DNA from: Curtobacterium caseinilyticum
Lineage (GTDB): Bacteria; Actinomycetota; Actinomycetes; Actinomycetales; Microbacteriaceae
NCBI RefSeq assembly: GCF_030363035.1
Contig: NZ_JAUCMN010000001.1
Coordinates: 372,001 to 436,000, forward strand
Direction: 5' to 3'
DNA: 64,000 bases
The position numbers were made by a program, and so were the translations under genes. The notes beneath the pieces are model-generated. The model saw nothing but the letters and a program-made list of their open reading frames with translations. It did not search any database and was not told the origin of the DNA. Below, piece after piece: positions 27,763 through 35,885 of this stretch (positions are counted from its first letter, which is position 1; each line of letters starts with the position of its first letter).

Positions 27763-28575
27763 TCAGGCCGTACGGCGCCGGGGCACCACGAGGGGCGTGC
27801 CCGTCTCGGGGTCGGGGACGACCACGCACGGCAGGCCGAAGACGTCCTCGACCAGCTGGGACGTCAAGACCGACGCGGGCGTGCCCTGCGCGACGATGGC
27901 TCCGTCCCGCATCGCCACGAGGTGCGTCGCGTAGCGGGCCGCCTGGTTGAGGTCGTGCAGCACGGCGACGACCGTCCGCCCGGACGCGTGCAGCGCCGAG
28001 GCCAGCTCGAGCACGTCGTACTGGTGCGCGATGTCGAGGAACGTGGTCGGCTCGTCGAGCAGCACGATGTCGGTCTCCTGCGCGAGCACCATGGCGATCC
28101 ACACCCGCTGCCGCTGCCCGCCGGAGAGCTCCCCCACACTGCGGTCGGCGAGGGACACGGTGTCGGTCTGCTCCAGGGCGGCCTGCACGGCGATCCGGTC
28201 CGAGCCGGACGACGGGTGCAGCAGGTCCTGGTGCGGGAACCGCCCGCGGGACACGAGGTCGCGGACGGTGATGCCCTCGGGCGCGATCGGGGTCTGCGGC
28301 AGCATGCCGACCCGCCGGGCGACGGCCTTCGGGCGGTACGAGGTGATCGGCGCGCCGTCGAGGAACACCGTGCCGGCGCTCGGCGTCAGGGTCCGTGCGA
28401 AGGCCTTCAACAGCGTGGACTTCCCGCACGCGTTCGGACCGACGATGACGGTGAGCTCGCCGTCCGGCACGTCGACGTCGAGCGCGGACACCACGACGCG
28501 GTCGTCGTACGCGAGGGTCAGGCCACGGGCCCCGAGCGCGGTCGTCGGCGGGGCCGCGGGCGCGACGGTGCTCAG
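27763..28575 (-). CDS. FepC-type ABC transporter ATPase (iron-siderophore uptake)
   Basis: Cytoplasmic ATPase of an iron-chelate importer. Walker A VGPNACGKSTLLK near residue 59, Q-loop LPQTPIAPEG, signature ELSGGQRQRVWIAMVLAQ, Walker B DIVLLDEPTTFLDIAHQ, H-loop VLHDLNQAARYA; these sequences are closest to FepC/FecE/FhuC. The conserved N-terminal strand (LGARGLTLAYDDR) lies upstream of the first in-frame GTG at 28494, so the true start must be further up. The only candidate is CTG at 28575, overlapping the previous stop as CTGA. Then the protein has 270 residues. The cognate permeases and binding protein are not in the window. Shares the IdeR-type box of the upstream gene. Confidence 0.9.
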   Translation of the reverse strand: MSTVAPAAPPTTALGARGLTLAYDDRVVVSALDVDVPDGELTVIVGPNACGKSTLLKAFARTLTPSAGTVFLDGAPITSYRPKAVARRVGMLPQTPIAPEGITVRDLVSRGRFPHQDLLHPSSGSDRIAVQAALEQTDTVSLADRSVGELSGGQRQRVWIAMVLAQETDIVLLDEPTTFLDIAHQYDVLELASALHASGRTVVAVLHDLNQAARYATHLVAMRDGAIVAQGTPASVLTSQLVEDVFGLPCVVVPDPETGTPLVVPRRRTA

Positions 28576-29498
28576 TGCTCCGCCTTGCCGTGCCGCCAGT
28601 AGCCCATGAACGCGACCTGCCGCCGGTCGAGCCCAACGCCGCGCACGAGGTGGCGGCGGAGTTCCTTGACGCAGCCTGCCTCACCCGCGATCCAGGCGTA
28701 CACGGGCCGTTCGTCGACGGGTGCCGGCACGTCCCAGAGCACCTGCTCGTCGACGTCGACCTCGGCGAGCTCGACGCGGGCCGGGTCGCCGGCGCGCGCC
28801 GACGCAGCGACCGCGACGTCGGACGCCCACGCGTGCACCTGGTCGGTCATCCGGACGCCGTGCGAGGCGCCGTTCCGGGCGATCCACCGCACCTCGACCC
28901 CGGCGGGCGCGGTCACGGGCAGCCGGTCGGCGTCGGTCGGCACCTCGATGAAGACGTGCCCGACGGTGGCGACGTCGAGGGCCTCGAGGATCGCGCAGAT
29001 GGCGGGCGCTGCGGTCTCGTCGCCGGCGAGCAGGATCCGCGTCGCCGTCCCCGGCGCGAACTCGGCGGCGCCGCTCGGGAGCTCGGCGGGCGACGACGGT
29101 ACGGCCGGCCCGACGATCCGCAACTCGTCGCCGACGCGGCACGAGGACACCCAGCGCGAGGCGGGTCCGGTGTCGCCGTGGGCGACGAAGTCGATGTCGA
29201 GCTCGTGCGCGTCCGGTCGGAAGGACCGCACCGTGTACGTCCGCAGCGGGTTCCGCTCGGCGTCGGGCAGCGCCCGCCAGGCGCCGTACCAGTCGTCGCC
29301 GTCGGGCAGGTCGGTGAAGCCGTGCCCGGGGATCGGGAGGACGACCTTGATGCGTTGGTCGAGCCCCACGGCCGAGAAGTCCGCGAGCGCGTCCCCGGCG
29401 AGTGTCACCCGGACGAACGAGGGCGTCAGCGCGGTCACGGCCGCCACGCGGACGGAGAAGACACGGTACCGGGCTGCCACGAAGAACGAGTATGGCAT
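28572..29498 (-). CDS. Siderophore-interacting protein (FAD-dependent ferric-siderophore reductase)
   Basis: Releases iron from imported siderophores by flavin-dependent reduction in the cytoplasm. FAD-binding segment RTYTVRSFRPDAHELDIDFVAHGDTGPASRW near residue 85 is the family hallmark (RxYTxR and HGxxGPA); the NAD-binding half has ILLAGDETAAPAICAILE near residue 155 and AWIAGEAGCVKELRRHLV near residue 270. 308 residues, normal for the ViuB/YqjH-type family. An iron-box palindrome abuts the ATG. It overlaps the downstream ATPase gene by 4 bp. Confidence 0.93.
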   Translation of the reverse strand: MPYSFFVAARYRVFSVRVAAVTALTPSFVRVTLAGDALADFSAVGLDQRIKVVLPIPGHGFTDLPDGDDWYGAWRALPDAERNPLRTYTVRSFRPDAHELDIDFVAHGDTGPASRWVSSCRVGDELRIVGPAVPSSPAELPSGAAEFAPGTATRILLAGDETAAPAICAILEALDVATVGHVFIEVPTDADRLPVTAPAGVEVRWIARNGASHGVRMTDQVHAWASDVAVAASARAGDPARVELAEVDVDEQVLWDVPAPVDERPVYAWIAGEAGCVKELRRHLVRGVGLDRRQVAFMGYWRHGKAEH

Positions 29499-29512
29499 GC
29501 CTTACCTAAGGC
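29499..29512. promoter_or_regulatory. IdeR/DtxR-type iron box
   Basis: GCCTTACCTAAGGC is a palindrome with 6-bp arms. Read on the minus strand it gives CCTTAGGTAAGGC, close to the TTAGGTnAGnC core of the DtxR/IdeR consensus. It touches the start codon of the siderophore-interacting protein gene, so bound repressor would block initiation when iron is plentiful. Confidence 0.75.
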
Positions 29513-29555
29513 TTCCAGGGGATCGGGGTACCGATCCCGGTGCGAGGATCGGACC

Positions 29556-30521
29556 GTGCACGAACCCGACGACGAATTCTCGGACCTGGCCGCCCTGGCG
29601 GCGGCGAGCGGCGTGACGGAGCCGCTCCGCGCCTCCCGACAGGTGGTCCGCACCGACGACGGACGCGAGACGGCCGCGATCCGCTGGGACACGGCGGACG
29701 GACGGGAGGCACGGGTCACCTACCTGCACGGGCTCGGCATCGACGCGCACAGCTTCGACCAGACCGCGATCGCGGTCGGGGAACCGGCGGTCGCCCTCGA
29801 CCTGCCCGGGCACGGTCGGTCGTCGTGGCGTGACGACGCGGACTACGGCGCGACCGTGACGGCGCCGCAGGTGATCGCCGCGCTCGATGCCCTCGCCGTC
29901 CCGCCCGGCGTCCTGGTCGGACACTCGCTCGGTGCCATCCTGGCGGCCCGGGTCGCGGCGACGGTCCCCGAGCGGGTGACCGGGCTCGTGCTCGTCGACA
30001 TGTCGCCGGACTTCGCGCAGCGGGCAGTCGACCGCATCGCCCGGGCGCTCGAGGACGAGGAGCCGTTCGCGTCCCTCGAGGAGGTCGTCGACCGCGCCGT
30101 CGAGGCCCGCGTCGGCGACGACCGAGCGGTCCTGCGGCGGGAGGCCCGGCACACCACCCGGCTCGGTGCGGACGGCCGACTCGTGCGGCGGCACCACTTC
30201 CCGCACCTGCCGGCCGGCCGCACCACCTCGGTGGGGCGCTTCGCCGACGCGTGGCCGGACCTCGAGGGGCTCACCGTGCCGCTGCTGCTCATCCGGGGCG
30301 ACCGCGGCTACGTGTCGCCGAAGCTGCACGCCGGGTTCACCGAGCGGCTGCCGGACGCCGAGGTCGTGACCGTGACCGCCCGCCACGCCGTGCAGAACCA
30401 GGCACCCCTCGAACTGGCGTCGGCGATCCGGGCATGGGGAGAGCGGCACGGACTGTTGCAGCCCCGTACGTTGTTGCACCCCGTCGAAGAACCGTCGCCC
30501 GACACCTCCGAGCGCCGGTAA
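29556..30521 (+). CDS. Alpha/beta-hydrolase fold protein
   Basis: Serine hydrolase of unknown substrate, 321 residues. Oxyanion-loop region TYLHGLGIDAHSFDQ near residue 60, nucleophile elbow VGHSLGAI near residue 123, acid probably in LIRGDRGYVSPKL near residue 248, and His in VTARHAVQNQAP near residue 277. An insertion of charged helices (residues 150-205) forms a lid. GTG at 29556 with GAGGAT upstream fits a leaderless start. It lies 60 bp before the substrate-binding protein gene of the ABC importer and could share its transcript. Confidence 0.85.
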   Translation: MHEPDDEFSDLAALAAASGVTEPLRASRQVVRTDDGRETAAIRWDTADGREARVTYLHGLGIDAHSFDQTAIAVGEPAVALDLPGHGRSSWRDDADYGATVTAPQVIAALDALAVPPGVLVGHSLGAILAARVAATVPERVTGLVLVDMSPDFAQRAVDRIARALEDEEPFASLEEVVDRAVEARVGDDRAVLRREARHTTRLGADGRLVRRHHFPHLPAGRTTSVGRFADAWPDLEGLTVPLLLIRGDRGYVSPKLHAGFTERLPDAEVVTVTARHAVQNQAPLELASAIRAWGERHGLLQPRTLLHPVEEPSPDTSERR

Positions 30522-30581
30522 CCTCGTGCGAGCGCGACGCGACGACCGTCGACGGCACGCGCCCGGAAGGAACCCACACCC

Positions 30582-32132
30582 ATGAGTCCGCTCCTCCCCC
30601 GTACCGGGACCCGCACCCGTCCCGGTACCCGTCGGGGAACCCGCTCGGTCCGCCTCGCCCTGGCCGCCACCGCGGTCGCCGTCGTGTCCGCGCTGACGCT
30701 CTCCGCCTGCTCCGGCTCCTCCGACGACCGCGGCGGCGCCGACGCCACCGTGCGCGTCGGTCTCGTGCTCGAGCCGACGAGCCTCGACATCCGCAAGCAG
30801 TCCGGTGCCGCGCTCGACCAGGTGCTCATCGACAACGTGTACCAGGGCCTGGTCGGCCGGACCGCCGACGGGGAGATCCGCGACGTCCTCGCATCGGCGC
30901 ACGAGGTGTCGTCGGACGGGAGGACGTACACGTTCACCCTGCGGAAGGGCACGACGTTCCAGGACGGCAAGCCGGTCACCGCCGCCGACGTCGTCTGGTC
31001 GCTGCAGCAGGTCAAGGGCGACGACTCGTACGTCGACTCCGCCAAGCTCGCCGGGGTCACCTCGATCACCTCGCCCTCGGACGGCGTCGTCGAGCTGCGG
31101 CTGGCGGAGCCCGACTCGGACCTGCTCTGGAACCTGACCGGTCGCGCGGGCCTCGTGCTCGAGCAGGCTGCGACCAACGACCTGTCCGACAGCGCGAACG
31201 GCACCGGCCCCTTCGAGGTCTCGTCGTGGAAGCAGGGCGACTCGCTCACCTTCACCCGCAACGACGACTACTGGGGCACCGCGCCGAAGGTCGGGAAGAT
31301 CGTCTTCCGCTACATCACCGACCCGTCGACGGCGGTCAACGCGATGGCGAACGGCGACCTCGACGTGCTCAACCCCGTCGACGGCACACTGCAGACCCAG
31401 CTGCAGGGCAACCAGGACGTCACGCTCCACCGCGGCAAGACGACGGACAAGTACACGTTGGCGTTCAACGACGCGGAGGCGCCGTTCACGGACGAGCGCG
31501 TGCGGCGCGCGATCCGGCAGGCGATCGACCCGAAGGCGCTCATCAAGGCCATCGGCGGAACCGGCGTCGAGCAGGGCGGGCCGATCCCGGAGCTCGACCC
31601 GGGCTACGAGGACCTGACGTCCATCGACGCGTACGACCCCGACAACGCGAAGAAGCTGCTCGCCGAGGCCGGCGAGTCGGACCTCGACCTCACGCTGACC
31701 TACGCGAACGTCTACCCGGCGGCCATCGGTGACGTGCTGAAGTCGCAGCTCGCCGACGTCGGCATCACGCTGAAGGTGCAGCGCGTCGACTTCGCCACCT
31801 GGCTGTCGCAGGTCTTCCAGGACAAGGACTTCCAGCTCTCGATGGTCGACCACGTCGAGGCGCGGGACTTCGGCATTTGGGCGAACCCGGACTACTACTT
31901 CGGCTACGACAACCCCGAGGTGCAGCGGCTCTACGCCGAGTCGATCGCGACGACCTCGCAGACCGAGAAGGAGCAGGCGCTGCGGAAGGCCGCGCGGATC
32001 GTCAGCGAGGACGCCGCCGGCGAGTGGCTGTACACCGCGACCGAGATCACGGCCGTCCGCGAGGGCGTCACCGGGTTCCCGGTCGACGGCGGCAACTCGC
32101 GGCTCGACCTGTCGAAGCTGGCCGTCGGGTGA
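30582..32132 (+). CDS. ABC transporter substrate-binding lipoprotein, family 5 (peptide/nickel type)
   Basis: Extracytoplasmic ligand-binding lipoprotein. Signal peptide with LSAC lipobox, cysteine near residue 44. Mature part is of the SBP_bac_5 family: LVLEPTSLDIRKQSG, LIDNVYQGLVGRTADGEI, YTFTLRKGTTFQDGKPVTAADVVWSLQ and the C-terminal DFQLSMVDHVEARDFGIWANPDYYFGYDNPE. 516 residues, normal. First gene of a complete importer with two permeases and two ATPases. Ligand unknown: peptides, nickel chelates or small sugars are all known for the family. Ribosome site GGAAGGAA. Confidence 0.93.
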   Translation: MSPLLPRTGTRTRPGTRRGTRSVRLALAATAVAVVSALTLSACSGSSDDRGGADATVRVGLVLEPTSLDIRKQSGAALDQVLIDNVYQGLVGRTADGEIRDVLASAHEVSSDGRTYTFTLRKGTTFQDGKPVTAADVVWSLQQVKGDDSYVDSAKLAGVTSITSPSDGVVELRLAEPDSDLLWNLTGRAGLVLEQAATNDLSDSANGTGPFEVSSWKQGDSLTFTRNDDYWGTAPKVGKIVFRYITDPSTAVNAMANGDLDVLNPVDGTLQTQLQGNQDVTLHRGKTTDKYTLAFNDAEAPFTDERVRRAIRQAIDPKALIKAIGGTGVEQGGPIPELDPGYEDLTSIDAYDPDNAKKLLAEAGESDLDLTLTYANVYPAAIGDVLKSQLADVGITLKVQRVDFATWLSQVFQDKDFQLSMVDHVEARDFGIWANPDYYFGYDNPEVQRLYAESIATTSQTEKEQALRKAARIVSEDAAGEWLYTATEITAVREGVTGFPVDGGNSRLDLSKLAVG

Positions 32133-32178
32133 GCCCGTCGCCACGTGACGACGGCCGGACCCCCGTAGCATCGGGGAC

Positions 32179-33132
32179 GTGACCCGGTTCCTCGTCGGGC
32201 GAGTGCTCCTGCTCGTCGTCGGCCTGCTCGTGGCGAGCATCATCGTGTTCGCCACGCTGCGGGTGCTCCCCGGCGACGTCGCGCAGGTCGTCGCCGGCAC
32301 GCAGTCGACCCCCGCGCAGGTCGAGCATCTCCGGCAGCAGCTCGGGCTCGACCGACCCGTCGTCGTCCAGTACCTCGACTGGATCGGCGGGGTGCTCCAC
32401 GGCGACCTCGGTCGCTCGCTCGTGACGAACGGCGCCGTCGGCCCGGAGATCGCCCAGAAGCTCGCCGTGACCCTGCCGCTCGCCGGGATGTCGCTCGTCG
32501 CCGCGCTCGTGCTCGGGGTGCCGCTCGGGGTCCTCGCCGCGGTCCTCCGACGGCGTGCCGGCGGCGCGGCGATCGGGTTCGTGGCGCAGGCAGTCGCCGC
32601 CGTCCCGGTGGTCTGGGCGGGCATGCTCCTCATCGCGCTCTTCGCCGTCACCCTGCACTGGCTGCCGACGCAGGGCTTCCCGCTCGACGGCTGGGACGAA
32701 CCCGGTCGGGCGTTCTCGTCACTCGTGCTGCCGGCCCTGACGATCGGCGCGGTCGAGGGCGCCGTCATCCTCCGCTTCACCCGTTCGGCCACGCTGTCCG
32801 TGCTCGACGCCGACCACGTGCGCACCGCCGCCGCGATCGGGCTCACCCGCACGCGGGCGCTCCTGCGGCACGGGCTGCCCTCGGTGGCCCTGACCGTGCT
32901 GGCGGTCCTCGGCGTGCAGATCGCCGGACTCCTGGTCGGCGCGGTCGTCGTCGAACAGCTGTTCTCGCTGCCAGGGGTCGGCCGCATGCTCGTCACCGAC
33001 GTCGGACGCCGTGACGTCACGAAGGTGCAGTCCGAGCTGCTCGTGCTGACCGGCCTGGTGCTGCTCGTCGGGTTCGCGGTCGACGTCGTGCACCGCTCGC
33101 TCGACCCACGCCAGCGCGAGGTGGGCGAGTGA
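32179..33132 (+). CDS. ABC transporter permease, DppB type
   Basis: Inner-membrane permease of the peptide/nickel importer family, 317 residues with six predicted helices. Start MTRFLVGRVLLLVVGLLVASIIVFATLRVLPGD is the standard DppB first helix. EAA loop region near residue 215 (DHVRTAAAIGLTRTRALLRHGLPSV) contacts the ATPase. GTG start; TAGCAT seven bases upstream may be an extra internal promoter. Overlaps the next permease gene by 4 bp (GTGA). Confidence 0.93.
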   Translation: MTRFLVGRVLLLVVGLLVASIIVFATLRVLPGDVAQVVAGTQSTPAQVEHLRQQLGLDRPVVVQYLDWIGGVLHGDLGRSLVTNGAVGPEIAQKLAVTLPLAGMSLVAALVLGVPLGVLAAVLRRRAGGAAIGFVAQAVAAVPVVWAGMLLIALFAVTLHWLPTQGFPLDGWDEPGRAFSSLVLPALTIGAVEGAVILRFTRSATLSVLDADHVRTAAAIGLTRTRALLRHGLPSVALTVLAVLGVQIAGLLVGAVVVEQLFSLPGVGRMLVTDVGRRDVTKVQSELLVLTGLVLLVGFAVDVVHRSLDPRQREVGE

Positions 33133-34052
33133 TCCGCCGCCTGCTCGCCCGACCGACCGGGTGCTTCGCCGTGGTCGTGCTCACGGTCCTCGTGGTGCTG
33201 GCCGCGGTCTCGCTCGTGTGGACGCCCCAGGACCCCTTCCGCACCGACCCGTTCCGGCAGTGGGCAGCGCCGAGCGCCGCACACTGGTTCGGCACCGACG
33301 CCTCCGGGCGCGACATCGCCAGCTACCTGCTCGCCGGCACCCGGACGACCGTGCTCGTCGCGGTCGGTTCCGGGGTCGTCGCCAGCGTGGTCGGGATCGT
33401 CCTGACCGCCGTCGGGTCGCTGACCGCGCGCTGGGTCCGCGAGGGCACGGCCGTCCTCCTCGACATCCTCGTCGCCTTCCCGACCCTGCTCACCGCGATG
33501 CTCCTGACGGCGGTGTTCGGCGGGTCGCTCGGCGTCGTGGTGGTGAGCGTCGGCCTGTCGTTCGGTGTGACGATCGCCCGGGTCGCGCGCGGGGAGATCC
33601 GCCGCATCGCCCGCAGCGACTACGTGGTGGCGGCACGGGCGTCCGGCGTCGGTCCGCTCGGCGTGCTCGTGCGGCACCTGGTGCCGAACGCGGCGCCGCT
33701 GTTCACGGTGCAGCTCTCGCTGGCGATGGCGACGGCCGTCCTGGCCGAGGCCGGCCTGTCGTACCTCGGCTACGGCGCCGGTTCCGACACCGCGTCGTGG
33801 GGCAACCTGCTCGCGGACCTGCAGACGTACATCGGGGTCCACCCGTGGAGCGCGACGTGGCCCGGTGCCGCCATCGCACTCGTCGTCGCCGCGCTCTCCC
33901 TGCTCGGCGACGCGGTGCGGGACGCGACGGACCCGCGCCTGACCACGGGCGACCGCGCGAGCGGCGGCCGGGCCGCGCCGGGTGACCCCGCGGCGGACGG
34001 CGCCGGCTCACCGCCGTCGACCACGACCACCACCCCCGGGGTGACCGCATGA
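33129..34052 (+). CDS. ABC transporter permease, DppC type
   Basis: Second membrane subunit, 307 residues. N-terminal helix about residues 13-33, then FGTDASGRDIASYLLAGTRTT, the conserved DppC periplasmic turn, and the EAA loop SDYVVAARASGVGPLGVLVRHLVPNAAP near residue 160. The last ~35 residues are Gly/Pro/Thr-rich and probably disordered. Translationally coupled at both ends (GTGA with the upstream gene, ATGA with the downstream gene). Confidence 0.93.
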   Translation: MIRRLLARPTGCFAVVVLTVLVVLAAVSLVWTPQDPFRTDPFRQWAAPSAAHWFGTDASGRDIASYLLAGTRTTVLVAVGSGVVASVVGIVLTAVGSLTARWVREGTAVLLDILVAFPTLLTAMLLTAVFGGSLGVVVVSVGLSFGVTIARVARGEIRRIARSDYVVAARASGVGPLGVLVRHLVPNAAPLFTVQLSLAMATAVLAEAGLSYLGYGAGSDTASWGNLLADLQTYIGVHPWSATWPGAAIALVVAALSLLGDAVRDATDPRLTTGDRASGGRAAPGDPAADGAGSPPSTTTTTPGVTA

Positions 34053-34903
34053 GCGACGACGCGACCGCCCCGAACGCACGACGCGACGACGCGTCCGCCC
34101 CGCCGACGCGACGCGACGGCCTCGAGGTGCGCGACCTGACCGTGCGCATCGCGGGGCGGACGGTGCTCGACCACGTGACGTTCACCGTGCCTCCCGGCCG
34201 ACGCGTCGGCGTCATCGGTGCCTCCGGTTCCGGCAAGTCGATGACCTCGCTCGCGCTCATGGGGCTCGAGCCGACGGGTGCCGAGGTCACCGGCAGCATC
34301 CGCCTCGACGGCACGGAACTCGTCGGCCTGCGCGACCGGGACCGCGCACGCCACCGCGGGTCCGACATCGGCATGGTGTTCCAGGAGCCTGCGACCGCCC
34401 TCGATCCGCTCCGGCGGGTCGGGGCGCAGGTCGCCGAGCCGCTGCGGCTCCACCGCGGGCTCGACCGTCGCGCTGCGGCCACGGCAGCCGTCGCGCTGGC
34501 GGACGCCGTCGGTCTGCCCGACCCGGCGTCACTGCTCCGCCAGTACCCGCACCAGCTGTCCGGTGGCCAGCGGCAGCGCATCTGCATCGCGATGGCCATG
34601 GCCGGCTCCCCCGCGTACCTCGTCGCCGACGAGCCGACGACCGCGCTCGACGTGACCACCGAGGCCCGCATCCTGGAACTGTTCGAGCGGCTGTCGACCG
34701 ACCGCGGCACGGGGATGCTCTTCGTGACGCACGACCTCGCAGTGCTCGCGCGCATCGCCGACACGGCGGTCGTGCTCGACCACGGCCGTGTCGTCGAGCA
34801 GGGCTCGGTCCGGACGCTCCTCGACGCGCCGCAGCACCCGACGACGGCGGCACTCGTCGACGCCGCCCGTGCCACCGCCCGCCTGACCGGAGGTTCCCCG
34901 TGA
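34049..34903 (+). CDS. ABC transporter ATPase, DppD type
   Basis: Cytoplasmic ATPase subunit, 284 residues. Walker A VIGASGSGKSMTSLALMG near residue 54, Q-loop MVFQEPATALDPLRR, signature QLSGGQRQRICIAMAMAG, Walker B AYLVADEPTTALDVT, H-loop FVTHDLAVLARIAD. The first ~25 residues are disordered. Unlike many DppD proteins, the C-terminal oligopeptide extension with the [4Fe-4S] cysteine motif is absent. Coupled to both neighbours by 4-bp overlaps. Confidence 0.94.
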   Translation: MSDDATAPNARRDDASAPPTRRDGLEVRDLTVRIAGRTVLDHVTFTVPPGRRVGVIGASGSGKSMTSLALMGLEPTGAEVTGSIRLDGTELVGLRDRDRARHRGSDIGMVFQEPATALDPLRRVGAQVAEPLRLHRGLDRRAAATAAVALADAVGLPDPASLLRQYPHQLSGGQRQRICIAMAMAGSPAYLVADEPTTALDVTTEARILELFERLSTDRGTGMLFVTHDLAVLARIADTAVVLDHGRVVEQGSVRTLLDAPQHPTTAALVDAARATARLTGGSP

Positions 34904-35682
34904 CCGACGCGCTGCGCGCCAGCGGCCTCCACCGCACCTACCGCCTGCCCCGCCGCGGCCCGTTCGAGCCGGGGCCGGTCCGCACCGCCGTCGACGGCGT
35001 CGACCTGACGGTCGCCGCCGGTTCGCGGCTGGGCATCGTCGGCGAGTCCGGGTCGGGCAAGTCGACGCTGGTCCGGCTGCTCGCCGGCCTGGAGGCACCC
35101 ACCGCGGGCACCGTGTCGGCCGGCGGTCGTCCGGTGCTCGCGTCGGCGTCCGCGGGCGCCATGCGCTGGTTCCGCCGCGAGACCGGGGTGGTGTTCCAGG
35201 ACCCCTACGCGTCGCTCGATCCGCGGATGCGCGTCGGCCAGGTCGTCGCCGAACCGCTCCGAGCGCTCCGGTTGCCCGGGTCGCACCGCTCGCTCGTGGC
35301 CTCGGTCCTGGAGCGCGTCGACCTGCCCGCCGACGCCGCCGACCGGTACCCGCACGAGTTCTCGGGCGGGCAGCGGCAGCGCATCGCGATCGCCCGTGCG
35401 GTGGTGCACTCGCCGCGGATCCTGTTCGGGGACGAGCCGATGAGCGCCCTCGACGTCGTCGTCCGCGCCCGCGTGATCGACCTGTTCCGCTCGCTCGCCG
35501 ACGACCTCGGGCTGACGCTCGTGCTCGTGTCGCACGACATCGGCGTGGTGCAGCGGCTGTGCGACTCCGTGGCGGTGCTGTCCGAGGGGCGGATCGTCGA
35601 GCAGGGGCCGGTGTCGCTGCTCGACGACCCTCAGCACCCGGTCACGCGGGCGCTGGTGGCGGCGGCGCCGACGCTGCCGTAG
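34900..35682 (+). CDS. ABC transporter ATPase, DppF type
   Basis: Second ATPase of the importer, 260 residues. Walker A IVGESGSGKSTLVRLLAG near residue 46, Q-loop VVFQDPYASLDPRMR, signature EFSGGQRQRIAIARAVVH, Walker B ILFGDEPMSALDVV, H-loop LVSHDIGVVQRLCD. The family-typical end VTRALVAAAPTLP is present. Last gene of the five-gene unit; a pair of 38-bp palindromes follows about 65 bp after its stop. Confidence 0.94.
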   Translation: MTDALRASGLHRTYRLPRRGPFEPGPVRTAVDGVDLTVAAGSRLGIVGESGSGKSTLVRLLAGLEAPTAGTVSAGGRPVLASASAGAMRWFRRETGVVFQDPYASLDPRMRVGQVVAEPLRALRLPGSHRSLVASVLERVDLPADAADRYPHEFSGGQRQRIAIARAVVHSPRILFGDEPMSALDVVVRARVIDLFRSLADDLGLTLVLVSHDIGVVQRLCDSVAVLSEGRIVEQGPVSLLDDPQHPVTRALVAAAPTLP

Positions 35683-35745
35683 GGGCGGGCGGGCTGGCGC
35701 GGCGGGCGCGCGGCCGCGTGGGCCGTCCGCGTGGGCGCATGGTTC

Positions 35746-35854
35746 GCGACGTTGCGCGTGTCGATCGACACGTGCAACGTCGCTCGATCCGCGTGCATCG
35801 GGTGCGCGTGCATCGTGCGACATCACACCCGTCGATCGACGCGTGCGATGTCGC
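35746..35854. repeat. Two adjacent 38-bp near-perfect palindromes
   Basis: Palindrome 1 (35746-35783) has 19-bp arms with one mismatch and centre TCGATCGA; outer ends are GCGACGTTGC and GCAACGTCGC. Palindrome 2 (35817-35854) has the same centre and ends GCGACATCAC/GCGATGTCGC with two mismatches. Between them GCGTGCATCG occurs twice. They lie in the 203-bp gap between the convergent dppF-type and amidase genes, where they may end transcription from both sides. Confidence 0.85.
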
Positions 35855-35885
35855 TACCGCGTCAGCACCCCGCGCTGGCCAGCCG

